DNA from: Cryptomeria japonica
Lineage: Eukaryota > Streptophyta > Pinopsida > Cupressales > Cupressaceae
Length of the DNA: 64,000 nucleotides
Direction of reading: 5' to 3'
Assembly (NCBI RefSeq): GCF_030272615.1
Contig: NC_081415.1
Coordinates: 267,085,425-267,149,424, forward strand
Below, piece by piece: positions 23,982-34,854 of the stretch. Below the pieces are notes generated by a model. The model saw only the letters and a list, made by a program, of their open reading frames with translations, searched no databases and had not been told where the DNA came from. Made by a program: the position numbers and the translations under genes. Position 1 is the stretch's first letter, and each line of letters begins with the position of its first letter.

Positions 23982-24134
23982 TTTGACCTTTTTTCAATGG
24001 ATTTTTAATTTAACTTCTACATTCATATTGAATGGTATACAAATTGAACTAAATTTGCATTTGACTTTTTCAATACATTTTAAATGTAATTTTTACATTT
24101 AGATTAAATGGAATAGAGATTGAACTATGTTGTA
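23982..24134. repeat. Degenerate two-unit tandem repeat
   Basis: Units 23982-24059 and 24060-24134 both run TTTGAC, then TTTTTCAAT, ACATT and ATTGAACTA in the same order with about 75-78 bp spacing. Confidence 0.55.
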
Positions 24135-26904
24135 CAAATTTAGAAATTACAAACACATACACATTATAAGTAATAAAATATAAATATCACATATCATACA
24201 TATTCATAAATTTTTAATGTTTTTTACTATCAGGTAACTAATTATTAGTGAAGCACCATTTTTTTAATTTAGGCTACTAGCTAGGGTATTAATGGATTAT
24301 CTCTTTTCTGTTAGGGTTCATTTTTATTTTTTTTAAAGAATAAGGCTTTTGCAAATAAGAAAGTAAATGGAAACCCTTAAAATCCTCTCTAGAAACATGA
24401 GACACAAGGAACACATGGAATGATCATTTATAAATATTTCACTAATGATATGATAGTAGGCGAAAATCACCTCAAATATCATTTTACACAAATCTCTTGT
24501 CAAGATGTTATGCCATGTATAGAAGCTATTATAGAGATTGAAAAGAAGGCAAAGGCTTTCATAGTAGCATTTGAATATAAGAAAGTGGAGTAAAAAGAGG
24601 ATAATACAAAGTAATGACAACCCTAACACCAATTTTTAATTTTATAAGGTGAAAAGGAGATACATGAAAATTTCTTACTTTGGGCCATAGATACAAGGAT
24701 TAAGTAGTGTGGACAACCATAGTTTCAATTTGTTTGTTCCCTATAATTATCCTAGTGCAAAAATTTCATTGTAAGGTACTACATGGGATAGGGAATTAAA
24801 ATATGAAACAAGGTAGGCATGTGCAAAATTTTGGTAGTACCACAATGTTTTATTTAATCTTGCTTTGAGTCTATTGGTACAAACTAGTCACTCCATTGAC
24901 CATGACAAATGAAGAGTTAAGGCTCCAAGTTGTCATGAGTTGATTGACCATTATTATAGGATGAAGTTCACAATATGTCAACTATTAAAGGAACAAAAAA
25001 ATGGAAAAAAAACACACTATCTTATTTGATTGGTGGTTAGATTGCAAGAATAGGAGACCCATTAGTTTTTTAGTGGATTAAAGGGGAAATTAGTCTTTTC
25101 CAAAGTTGATTGATGTCTTTAGTGAAATAAAAGAATGTAGACATTTTGTAACTTATTGAATGGGATGGTTTGTAGAAAGGATTTTAAAATATCATCAAGC
25201 TAGTGTCTAATAATGCATCTATGTATATGAAAATCAATAGATTTATAGAGGTGAAGCACCTAACATTATTTTGAAGCCTTTGTGCCACAAATTATTCCTA
25301 CTCATTGTGAAGAATGCAGTTGGAGATGCAAATAATATTACAAAGTACATCTACAACCATGCATAGGTCATGAATCTTATGAGAATACATTGATGACAAA
25401 GAGCTCATGTGATTAGAAGTTGCACACTTTACCACTAATTTCTTCACTTTGCAAAGTATAAGAATTATATTGCTCCACTTTTAGCACATGTTTTAAAAGA
25501 TCATTGGAGTGTCATTTTCTTAAATTCAAAGTAAATAGTGCCATGAAAACCATTTTTCTTATAGATTTACCAAAATTTTGCAATAGATAAAAAACATTCA
25601 ATCTTCTTTTTCCATTTATTTTAAAATTTAATACTGTTACAATTTGTTGATCTTGTAAAATTTTGAGATTTTTATATGTTTATTTAGTATATTTCTCTAA
25701 TTTCATTTTCATCCAATATTGGTTTCAAAACCATTGGTTAGGGCATATGGAGATAAAGCCCCATTAGTTATCTATATGAAAACATATATAAGGCCAAGGA
25801 AGTAATTCTATGTTTATGTGAGTTGAATAAAAACAAATATGAACCTATATAACACATTATTCATTAGCATTTTCATGTCGATGCCAACTATTTGAACCCC
25901 ACATTTTTCTTCCCTATTTCATTAAAAATAGATGTAAAGGTTATGCTTGACCTCAACACATGTATTGAGAGGTTTTTTTTATGACAAGTATTGGGATCTA
26001 ATACATGATGAGATGCATAGATATAAAAGAGTGGTGAGGGAATTTTTTTCTTCAATTCTATGCATTCATAAGATAGTCACATCGTAACCAAATAAAATAT
26101 CTATGTTTTTTATTAGATAAAATGAGAAACAAGGGTCCTAATCCTATTAGAAAGAAAGTCCACAATCATGAAAAATAAACCTCCCCTATGAAAGTAAGAC
26201 ACAATTGTATAAAAGTTGCCAAGTACAAACCAACACAACTACAAACAAGAGTACCCAAGAGTCTAACCTAAACAATGTCAAACCCAACAAATTATATGTA
26301 ACCAAGGATAAAAACATTAATGTTTATGTTTAGTTTAACATTTATTTGTCATATCCCCTCTTTAGCTAGGTCAACTCAACAACTCCTAAAAGTGTCTTAT
26401 GCCATCCCAATTATTTAATATAATAAAAATAAATTAAATAGTCAAAATCTAAAAATGGCATCTAGTTTTGGGCTAACCAATATGGTAATACATAAAAAAT
26501 AATTACAAACTACAAAACTACCTGGCAAGCTAGTATAAAGGGAGATGATGGTGTCATTCAAAGGGGACTTTAGATATTTTTTATTATTGCAATTTGCAAT
26601 AGGCTTTGAAATGATGAAACTATTTTCTTTGGGAAAAATTTCTAAGGTAATATCGAAACCCTAACCTCAATCATACAATTTTATCATTTATTGCACTAAA
26701 ATTTCATAGATCTAAAGTTAAAGAGCCTTCCTCCAAGACCAACATTCAATCAAACGTAGCAAATAGGAGGTGATTACTTGTTTAGATTTTGGGTGTTCAC
26801 TTGTGGAGGATTTTTAGCTTGGTTTAAAATCTAGCACATGTTATCAAGAGACATTTGGAGGTAGATCAAACCCAACCTATTGTTGTGAAAGAATGAAATC
26901 ATTT

Positions 26905-27035
26905 TAGGAGACAATCCAAGCATTTTATCCTAGTCACTAGCATAAAAAATGTATAGTAGTTTGGTACAATGGATTTGGAATCATTTTTGAGGGCGATCCA
27001 AGCATTTTATCGCAATCACCAATATAATAAAACTA
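26905..27035. repeat. Short direct repeat around ATCCAAGCATTTTATC
   Basis: The block ATCCAAGCATTTTATC, with similar flanks, occurs near 26912 and 26997, about 85 bases apart. Confidence 0.6.
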
Positions 27036-27220
27036 CAAAGTGACATTATAATGTAGGGTTCTCCCCTATCTTATCAAAAAATTCAAATGCAACTCAAAAA
27101 AGGCTATAAATTAACTCAAAATCTACAAAGTGTCTCATGTTTCTCATTCAAAAACTCTTGAATTGATACAATAACATAGCATAACTGAAATTGCATTTTT
27201 TTGCAGCCATATGGGCTAAT

Positions 27221-27742
27221 GAAAACCATTACAAAATTAATAATAAGTTGATCTAAAATAGGTAACAATAACCAAAAAGAGATAGCACAAAATCTCTCCT
27301 TGAAAAATGGTCTTCTTTGCAAGCTCAATTCTCCATGTGGAGTTCTTCAAAAGAACCCCTCTAAAATCAACAATGGGATCTATTGATCCTAGTTTGTGCA
27401 TTATTCAATTACAATTTGCATAGTCATATTCCATTACAATGAAGGTATATTGCATCCATTTTGTTCTTAAGCTACCTTGAGCCTAGTGGATCATTCTTCT
27501 TCTAATGTAATTGAACAACATGAAATAGATTCCTTGTTTCCATGCATAGACTTATGAATCTTGTTTCACCAAACTTATAGAAAACCATTACAAAATTGAT
27601 AATAATAATTTGATCTAAAACAAAAAATAATGAACAAAATGAGCTACCACAAAATCTCCATGAAATTGGTCTTCTTCTCTACAAACTTGTTTCTCCATGT
27701 GGAGTTCTTTGAAAGCTCCCCTCTAAAATCAACAATGGGATC
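27221..27742. repeat. Direct duplication of about 160 bp
   Basis: 27221-27381 and 27580-27742 share GAAAACCATTACAAAATT, CTCCATGTGGAGTTCTT and CTAAAATCAACAATGGGATC in the same order, about 360 bp apart. They may be two copies of a short repeat or a remnant tandem duplication. The core CTCCATGTGGAG is a near-palindrome. Confidence 0.75.
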
Positions 27743-28180
27743 TTTTAAACCATTTGTTGATACCAAAAACAAGAGGGAAACATATTCTCACTTTATAAAT
27801 TGTATTTAATGCCATTATATTCCTTTTAACCTACAACTTTGAACATGCCAATAATATTAGTCTACTAGGCCACCCACTCCACTCAACAAGACCCCCAAAT
27901 TAGAAACTAAACAATAGCTCATTCTCAGCATCCATTTTGAATAGCTATCATTTAGGAGGGAAATTACGAGTGGTCACAAATGGTAACTCCCAAAACATCA
28001 TCCCCAAAAAGGAATATTCTAGGTTTAAACTAGAATATGCTAAATTCAAATTTGAATCACCTAGTCAAACTTGCCTCCAAAACTATGGCCACAAACATTT
28101 AATAAAATATTATCTTTTATTACAAATTTATTCATCTTATACCATTATTCAACAAAAACCTTAGGAAAAAACTAAAATAT

Positions 28181-28605
28181 TTTTGGTATGCAAGACTACC
28201 TTACACCATGAATTCTCTTGCATCACATGAAGTGTTTATGGCCCTAAAGCCAATCGGGAAGGCAAGGTCATACTTTTACTTGTAAATTTGGTATCATACT
28301 TTGTAGCAATTGTCTGTGAACTATTCAATGTTGAGAATCAATTAGTAACCTCAAAACACTTTATTTTGCCTTATAAAATCATTCATGATTTAGTTTGTGT
28401 AATTGAATTTGGGTAATTTAAATATCTATTCACTCCAAGAAGTAGCAGGATGATTAAATGTGTTTTGATTTGTTTATTTAATCAATTGGGAATAGAGACA
28501 TCAATTATTATGGTTTTTGTATAAACTTAATTTGATTAGATTGAATAGATAATATTTTATGAAAAATCCTAGACCAAAAGATTAGGGTAATAATGGAACC
28601 TTACA
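28181..28605 (+). repeat. Possible 5' LTR end of gypsy element I
   Basis: The stretch ends CCTTACA immediately before a primer-site-like sequence. Its left edge cannot be set because the other LTR lies outside the window. Confidence 0.35.
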
Positions 28606-28620
28606 ATGATATCAAAGCCA
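28606..28620 (+). promoter_or_regulatory. Decayed primer-binding site of element I
   Basis: ATGATATCAAAGCCA differs from the tRNA-Met site TGGTATCAGAGCC by two G-to-A changes, typical of methylcytosine decay. Confidence 0.55.
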
Positions 28621-28649
28621 CCCTTTATGCTAGCTTGTGGGTGTGCATG

Positions 28650-29130
28650 ATTCAAGTTCATGCAAAAAAGTGATAAGGAAATTAATTACCTACAAAGAGA
28701 AAATAGAAAAGAAGCTATAGTGAAAATAATGAGGAAACCAACATTTGAGAGGTTATAAATATTGAAAACAAAGAGTTGGCCAGAGAATTTTACTTCACCA
28801 TGAGAGAATATAGGTAGTATTGTGAGGATTTTGAAAGGAATGAACCAACAATAGAGTGTTGGAAGGTCTAATTACAATGGTGCTAAAGAACGCTAGTCAA
28901 CCAATAATGTAGTTTTTGTCAATCCACTGACTACGACATTTGGAGCCAATTATTTGCAAAGAGAGAAAGAGAATCCATTTGATGAAGAGCAACAAGTACC
29001 ACCAAGATTTGAGGGTGATATGGCAAGGCATCATGCTATAGTGTCCTAGACCCAACCAACCATCATGACACATTATTCTTATAATATTATGGTATGAAAA
29101 CAAGGAATGATCATTGTAGGGGGAGAATAT
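28650..29130 (+). pseudogene. Gypsy Gag of I, N-terminal fragment
   Basis: The reading includes REFYFTMREYR, a Tyr/Glu-rich DFERNEPTIE block, and a PPRFEGDMARHHAIVS segment with TQPTIMTHY. Several stops interrupt it. The fragment ends at AATAT (29126-29130), the left target duplication of D, and the sequence continues at 37383. Confidence 0.65.
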
Positions 29131-31638
29131 TGTTGGACACAAGATGCCACTAAGAGGGGGGGGGGGGTGAATCAATGTTTCCCAAATTCCTAACCCTTAT
29201 GAGTACCGGTTAACATCCTAATACCTAGTATCCCTACAGATAAGATAAACCAAGACAATGCAATGCGAGAATACACAAGGGGACATCACATGACACCAGT
29301 ATATACAAGGAATACCCAAGATGGGAAAAACCTCGGTGAGAAATACTATTGGACTCTACTGCTCCAATCTAGCCTCACAATGAAAATCTGATTAAAATGT
29401 TTAGGGCACCAACCCAAGGAGCACCAACCCAAGAAGATACAACACCTACACCGAGCACCAACTTAGTGACCACAATACATGATATCATAACAAAAGTAAT
29501 AGCCCGGTTACAAATGAGTTTTGCAACCACAAATTAACAATCTCTCTACCAGTTTACTCTTCTCTACCAGTTATCTTCTACTCTTCTTTTTGCCTATTGT
29601 CACTTAGTCTCATTCACTGCTGCCACCTTCTATCTTTTTTGCTCTCTTGTCAACTTAGGCTCTATTGGTTGTTCATCTGATAGACTCTGCACTTGACTAT
29701 CGATTACTCAGCTTACCAGTTTACCCTTGCTTTGTTCAATGCTTGTTGAATCTTCTCTTCCACACTTGCACACAACTTCTTCACTATGAGCTATATTCAT
29801 ATTGGTTCTAACACTAACAATTGTCTTCACTGCTGCACTTTTGCAGTTTACCGGTTGCTCTAGCCTTACTAGTTAAACCTCTATTGAACCCTTCCACTGG
29901 TTGCCTCACTCTCGTCAGTTGAACTCTTCAACCCGATTCTCTCACACACTTAGTCTCTTCTTAGATCGATGTTGAGCATTTTAATAACAATGATTCTCTT
30001 CACTTCTTCACTTTCTCATCCAGCAGCAGCTTGATTCCTATCTTTGGCTTGCATACATATACATGATTTTTCTCGCCAAAAACGAATTCAAACTTTAGGC
30101 GGTTAGGGTTTCTTCATCAACCTCGAGGCAAGACAAATCCAATTAGATCTCGTTCTAGAGATTGACCACTTAAAACAAATGAATCAAACTTTGCCAATCT
30201 CATGGCTTCCAATACACGTTTGCTAAGTTTAGCAAACATGGCTCTGTCCCTCGACCTACTTCTGTCAATCATATTGAATGATCCCTTGGTTGACTTCTCC
30301 AAGTTAGATCTCTAACTGGATATCCTTCATTGGTTGTAGCATCACATAGATATTCATTCTTCATCAAGCTGCAAACCTCTGCTACACAACCCATGAATCA
30401 CGCAGTCGACATAAATGTTGACCTGCCACCATCGACCTTGCCGATAGACACTTCACCTACACACCACATCGATCTATGCATGCATGCTTGCCACTTCAAC
30501 TCCATGTGGAATTACTATTGGTATCCATCTCAGGTAGACCTTTGTGTCGGTTCAGACATGATCAATGAACAACCCCATAGCTGGGTTCATCCACGGTTCA
30601 CAAACCCTGCCAGATATACCCTAACCAGTCTATCATCAACCTTGCACCTTTCCTCTCTTCTGGTGCAACACCTTCACCGGTAATCACTCTTGCCAAGATA
30701 CCTCATGCACCTTGTCATCTTTACTGGTGGACATACTTACCAGTAATCACTTTCATGACGCCATGTCATCAACCTTCAACTATTTCCTATAGAGGCATCT
30801 ACATTCTAGTTGCACTCTCTGTCTATAGTTGCTCAACCTTGCCTTCTTCTTCATCAACTTGGAAATCATCTCAACTAGTTTGTCAAGGTGACAAACCCAT
30901 TAGTTCTTTACTCTTCCTTTTCTGTCCCGGTACCTCATTATGCCTTTTCTATCGGTCCAGTGCATATCTTTGATTTCCTGCACTTGAGGTATCTTTGTGA
31001 TTCACCTGTAGATTCGGTGTGATCCTTCAATCACCTGCATTTAACTCTTCTATCTTATCTCGGAGAACTATGATACACCCCTTGCATAAGAGGAGATAAG
31101 CTCCACTTACCGGTGGGAGTGGATCCTTGTCATCTGCATCTTGCAATGCACCAATGTGGCTTCCCTGTTTGAGAAACATATCTTCAAACAAGCACATGTG
31201 ATCCAGTTTGGGAACTCTCACTGTTAGTCTTCTCTTCATCTGGTAAGAGTCTTGTTGTTTCTCATCCACACAACATACCGATGACCTGCACATACTTCAC
31301 TTCCGGTGTTGATGTGATTTAGGTAAAATTCCCCCTCTTCATCACAATCAACCAACCAACATCTTTCTCTCTTATTGGTTGGCCACAATGCATTTCCAAC
31401 CTGTCACTTACTTGTCTACAATCCATATCTTCAACACAGGTCAACACTAACTTGTGTACCAGTGACTCCAATGGCCATTCTGCTAGATGACATCAATCTT
31501 CCTTACCAGATACCTACTTAGCTAGATGACATCAATGGCACCATTTTCGGTATTCATCAATGACAACACTGCACATCAATCTCCCATACCAATTGCCATC
31601 CTATACCGATTGACACCAATGACAACACAATGCCGACA
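29131..31638 (-). repeat. Left LTR of D (3' LTR)
   Basis: It begins TGTTGGACACAAGATGCC and ends TGCCGACA in plus-strand reading. It carries a long G run at about 29154-29167, many ACCGGT-like motifs and their CpG-decay forms, and non-coding frames that recur in the right LTR. The partner is 34855-37377. Confidence 0.92.
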
Positions 31639-32800
31639 ATCCCCCCCTTTGGGATTGATGTCAACACATTTAGTATCCGACATACTACAAATTCTCTCTC
31701 CCCCTTTGACAATAATGTCAAAGGGCACTGTCAGGATGTTATCTCCTCCTTGTGTCTGTTGGGCACTGTCATAGTTTTATCTCTCCCTTTTTCTTTACTA
31801 GATGCTTCTCCTCCTTTGACCATCATACATTGCATCCTCACAATTAACATGACAATTTGAAATAGAGGAATCATACACCAGTTGTCGATCAAATTGCAAC
31901 ACTCCCATCTGATACCAATTGTTCTTAAGAATGAAATGTGATTGTACTATGAGTGCTACCAATTGGGAAATTGGATACCTGTAATCATGAAATTCTCTTG
32001 GGTATTCCTACAACAATTTCCTTCTTCTACAGTTGATGTTGTTAGTACACCCATAAGTTAAAGCATGTTGGTTCTGCATCATATGCACTTGAACTCCCCC
32101 TGAGTCATACATCTTAGGTCCTCATTGCTTGTCAGGTTCAAAACCGAAGCTCCAATTTGAACCATATACCGATTGAGTTGTACATATGTGATCAACTGAT
32201 GATATATCATCTCCACAATTTCCACCACAGCATATGACATGATCCTAGGTGCACACAATGCCATACAATATCATCATCATGCCATAAAGAAAACTGGTTA
32301 TCCCACAAAGGATTCATGCATACATAATCAACAATCGGGCCAACATATGTCATTCAGGTCTTCATCAACACCACCTAAGACATAAACTCCTCAGTCCATG
32401 CTATCGGGGCTAATGCAATGATCTTGGACCTCATTGTCTTACATAACCTGCAAGTACCTGTTAGCATTCATACCAGTTTCTTGTACTGGTCCATCATCAC
32501 TACTGAAACACCTTCATGTAACTCCTAACTTCTTGTGTCAATTTGCATTTGATCTCAATTGTAAATTTCCCATCCATTGACACATGTAGTAGTGATCCAT
32601 ATTTCATCTGTAGGTGTGTAGACAAAGTAGCCACTACACACACTTATCTTCTCATTTCCTTCCTTTATACTAACAACATCTTGTTCCTCCATATGTCCTC
32701 TTCTACTAAGAGGGTGAATGATAAGGTCAATGTGCTACTTCCCCTAAGGTCTTGCATCTCCTTTAAGCCTTAGGAGATATCACTTGTGGATTGAATGCAC
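31639..32800 (-). other. Non-coding 3' interior of D with polypurine tracts
   Basis: Directly next to the left LTR is a pyrimidine run (31639-31650, TCCCCCCCTTTG), which on the minus strand is the polypurine tract. A second copy lies at about 31697-31712 (TCTCCCCCTTTGACA). No pol frame was found. A primer-site-like ATCTGATACCAATTG at 31907-31921 is listed among the findings. Confidence 0.65.
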
Positions 32801-32837
32801 AGTGCTGGTCCATGGTTGCATCTTCTTGCTTCTTCCT

Positions 32838-34782
32838 TCATTCCTGCTTGATCTCATTCTTCTTCCCATTTTCAGTCTTGGGAGTAGGTCTTACCTTCTT
32901 TTGTTGATTGGTCCTTGCTCTACCAGATTCTACATCATGACTGGAAGCATTGCTGTAGTAGCAAACTGCATTCATACCTAGCAGTTGCCTTGAGGACCTT
33001 CTGTCAAACCGGTGTGACCATCTTCTTCTGGTCAGGCTATTGTGGTTGGCTATCGGAACCGGTGGAAATCTTGATCTTGCAGGAATATTTCTCCTTTGAT
33101 TCCATGTAGGTCCTTGACTCTCATATCCTCCATTACTGCTTCCATACTGAGCATGTTTATTCCACCGGTCATCATAGGACTGAGGATTCTTCTTCGTGCA
33201 ATCATAACTTTTGTGGCCAGATCTATTGTAGTTATAACAAACACTATTTGCATAACCAAAAGAGGAAATGTGCATGTTTCTACTCCTTGATGCATTTTTC
33301 TCATATGCATGATATCTATGAGATCCTAGATTGTTCCTTCTAGATCCCTTTCTGCATTTGTCTGTCCTATGGCCATAACCATTACATGAAAAGCAGTAAC
33401 AAGAGAAGGAGGATTTATTACTTACAAATTTATTTTGCCAAACATGAGGTGATCTTACCAGTTTGGCATCTCTATTTTTGCTTCCCCGGGGATGGATCCC
33501 AGGTTATCCACTCTCTGCAGTTCTTCCATCTAATCTCTCCTTTTCTCACACTTTCTTTGTCTTGTGAGCGGTAGAATTTCCTTGTCCTCTACCTATAGGA
33601 GGTATTCTTTGTTGTCTTCTCATGTTCTTGCTTTCGGTGAAGCTTCCTTCTCCCATCTTCCCTTTTCCTTTGGGATCTGAATTGTTTCTCCTTGCAGCAC
33701 TAGTTTTCATCCTCATCATCTTCACCGGCTGTAGTTAGATCTACCTTCTTCCAAGGAGTATTCTGGACAGTGAAGGTTTATCCCTTATAATCTCCATTTG
33801 AGGAGACAAACATAATGTCATTGTGGGGGACATTCTTGGTGGTGGAGCATTCACCAACACCACTTCCTAATCCACTGGTATTATTGGCATGCTTTTGTTT
33901 TTTCAGTATTTTGTCCAAGGCATCACTACTGCCATCAAACTGGATTCTTGCCTTGAGCTCATCCTGACATTTCTCAAGGTCATTTCGGAGAATCTCCATT
34001 TCTCCTACCAACTGTTGATATTCTTTATCCTTGACTTCTAGCTCAGATGCTAGATCATTACACCAACACACCTAGGTGTCTTCTTATTGAGTCTTTAATT
34101 TTGAGACACATTTCTCAGATTCTTCAAGGCATTTGATCAACCAGTTCTGCTCCACAATTGCAGCATTCTTCAATAACTTGTACTCGTTCCTCACTCTACT
34201 AAGTTCTTTGAGTGGACTTACATGTTCTCCTTCAAGATCAACTTTGTCTTCTTCTTCTTCTTCACCTTCACTATCACTACCAAACACATCTCGCCGGTAG
34301 GAGTGATCTGCATGATCATTATCAGATGTGTCTCTCTCTTCATCTGATTCTTGTTCCATGAAGAGATGAATTTCTTCATCATCATTACTCTAGCTACTGA
34401 CTGATTTGCCTTCTACACCTACACATGTATCTACTGCACTATTCTTCTTGCTTTCATAATCGGATCCAGTAGTGGTAGGCTCATTACAATATAGCTTCTT
34501 AAATCTATCCCACAAACTTTTTGCTGCTATGCACTTGTCCACCTAGGAAGAAACATCATCGGTGAGTCCACTGAATATAGCCTTCATGGCTTCTTCATTG
34601 CACCTAGATCTTCTTTTTACTTCAAGACCGGTGGGAGGACTGACATGACTGGGGAGACCATTAACAGCTAGCATCCAAACATCATACCCTAGAGAAGATA
34701 AGTAAACTTCCATTCTACAGCTCCAAATGGAATAGTTTGAACCATCAAATATCGGAGTTGGGATTGACACTAAACAAATCAT
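32838..34782 (-). pseudogene. Gag of element D (coiled coil, CCHC knuckles), broken
   Basis: Minus-strand reading starts near 34782 with IPTPIFDGSNYSIWSCRM, the copia Gag start. An acidic part (34084-34359, EGEEEEEDKVD) and a Leu/Glu-rich coiled coil (about 34300-33950) follow, then LDKILKKQKH with GLGSG. A perfect knuckle CFSCNGYGHRTDKC lies at about 33350-33395, and a damaged one (CYNYNRSGHKSYDC) near 33200. The end (32838-33275) is Arg/Gln-rich. Coiled coil plus LDxIL..Q..GLG is a layout known from Sirevirus Gag. TAG and frame breaks near 34540, 34370, 34080 and 33780 disable it. Confidence 0.75.
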
Positions 34783-34840
34783 TGTGTCCTTAAGCTAGAA
34801 TCTACCCAAATTGGAGAAATCTTATCAACCGGGAACCTAT

Positions 34841-34852
34841 GCTCTGATACCA
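34841..34852 (-). promoter_or_regulatory. Primer-binding site of D
   Basis: GCTCTGATACCA on the plus strand is TGGTATCAGAGC on the minus strand, a perfect tRNA-Met primer site two bases from the LTR end. Confidence 0.9.
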
Positions 34853-34854
34853 AT

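Larger units (their letters stand above)
21442..28180. other. A+T-rich stretch without recognisable genes
   Basis: About 6.7 kb with only short frames, no RT or integrase motif, no LTR pair and no structural RNA that I can support. Internal repeats are listed separately. It is probably very old transposon DNA, but I cannot name any family. Confidence 0.5.

Noticed and set aside
31911-31921. Start of a further complete minus-strand LTR element within D
   Set aside because: No second LTR, purine tract or coding region supports a separate element; kept only as a finding to check.
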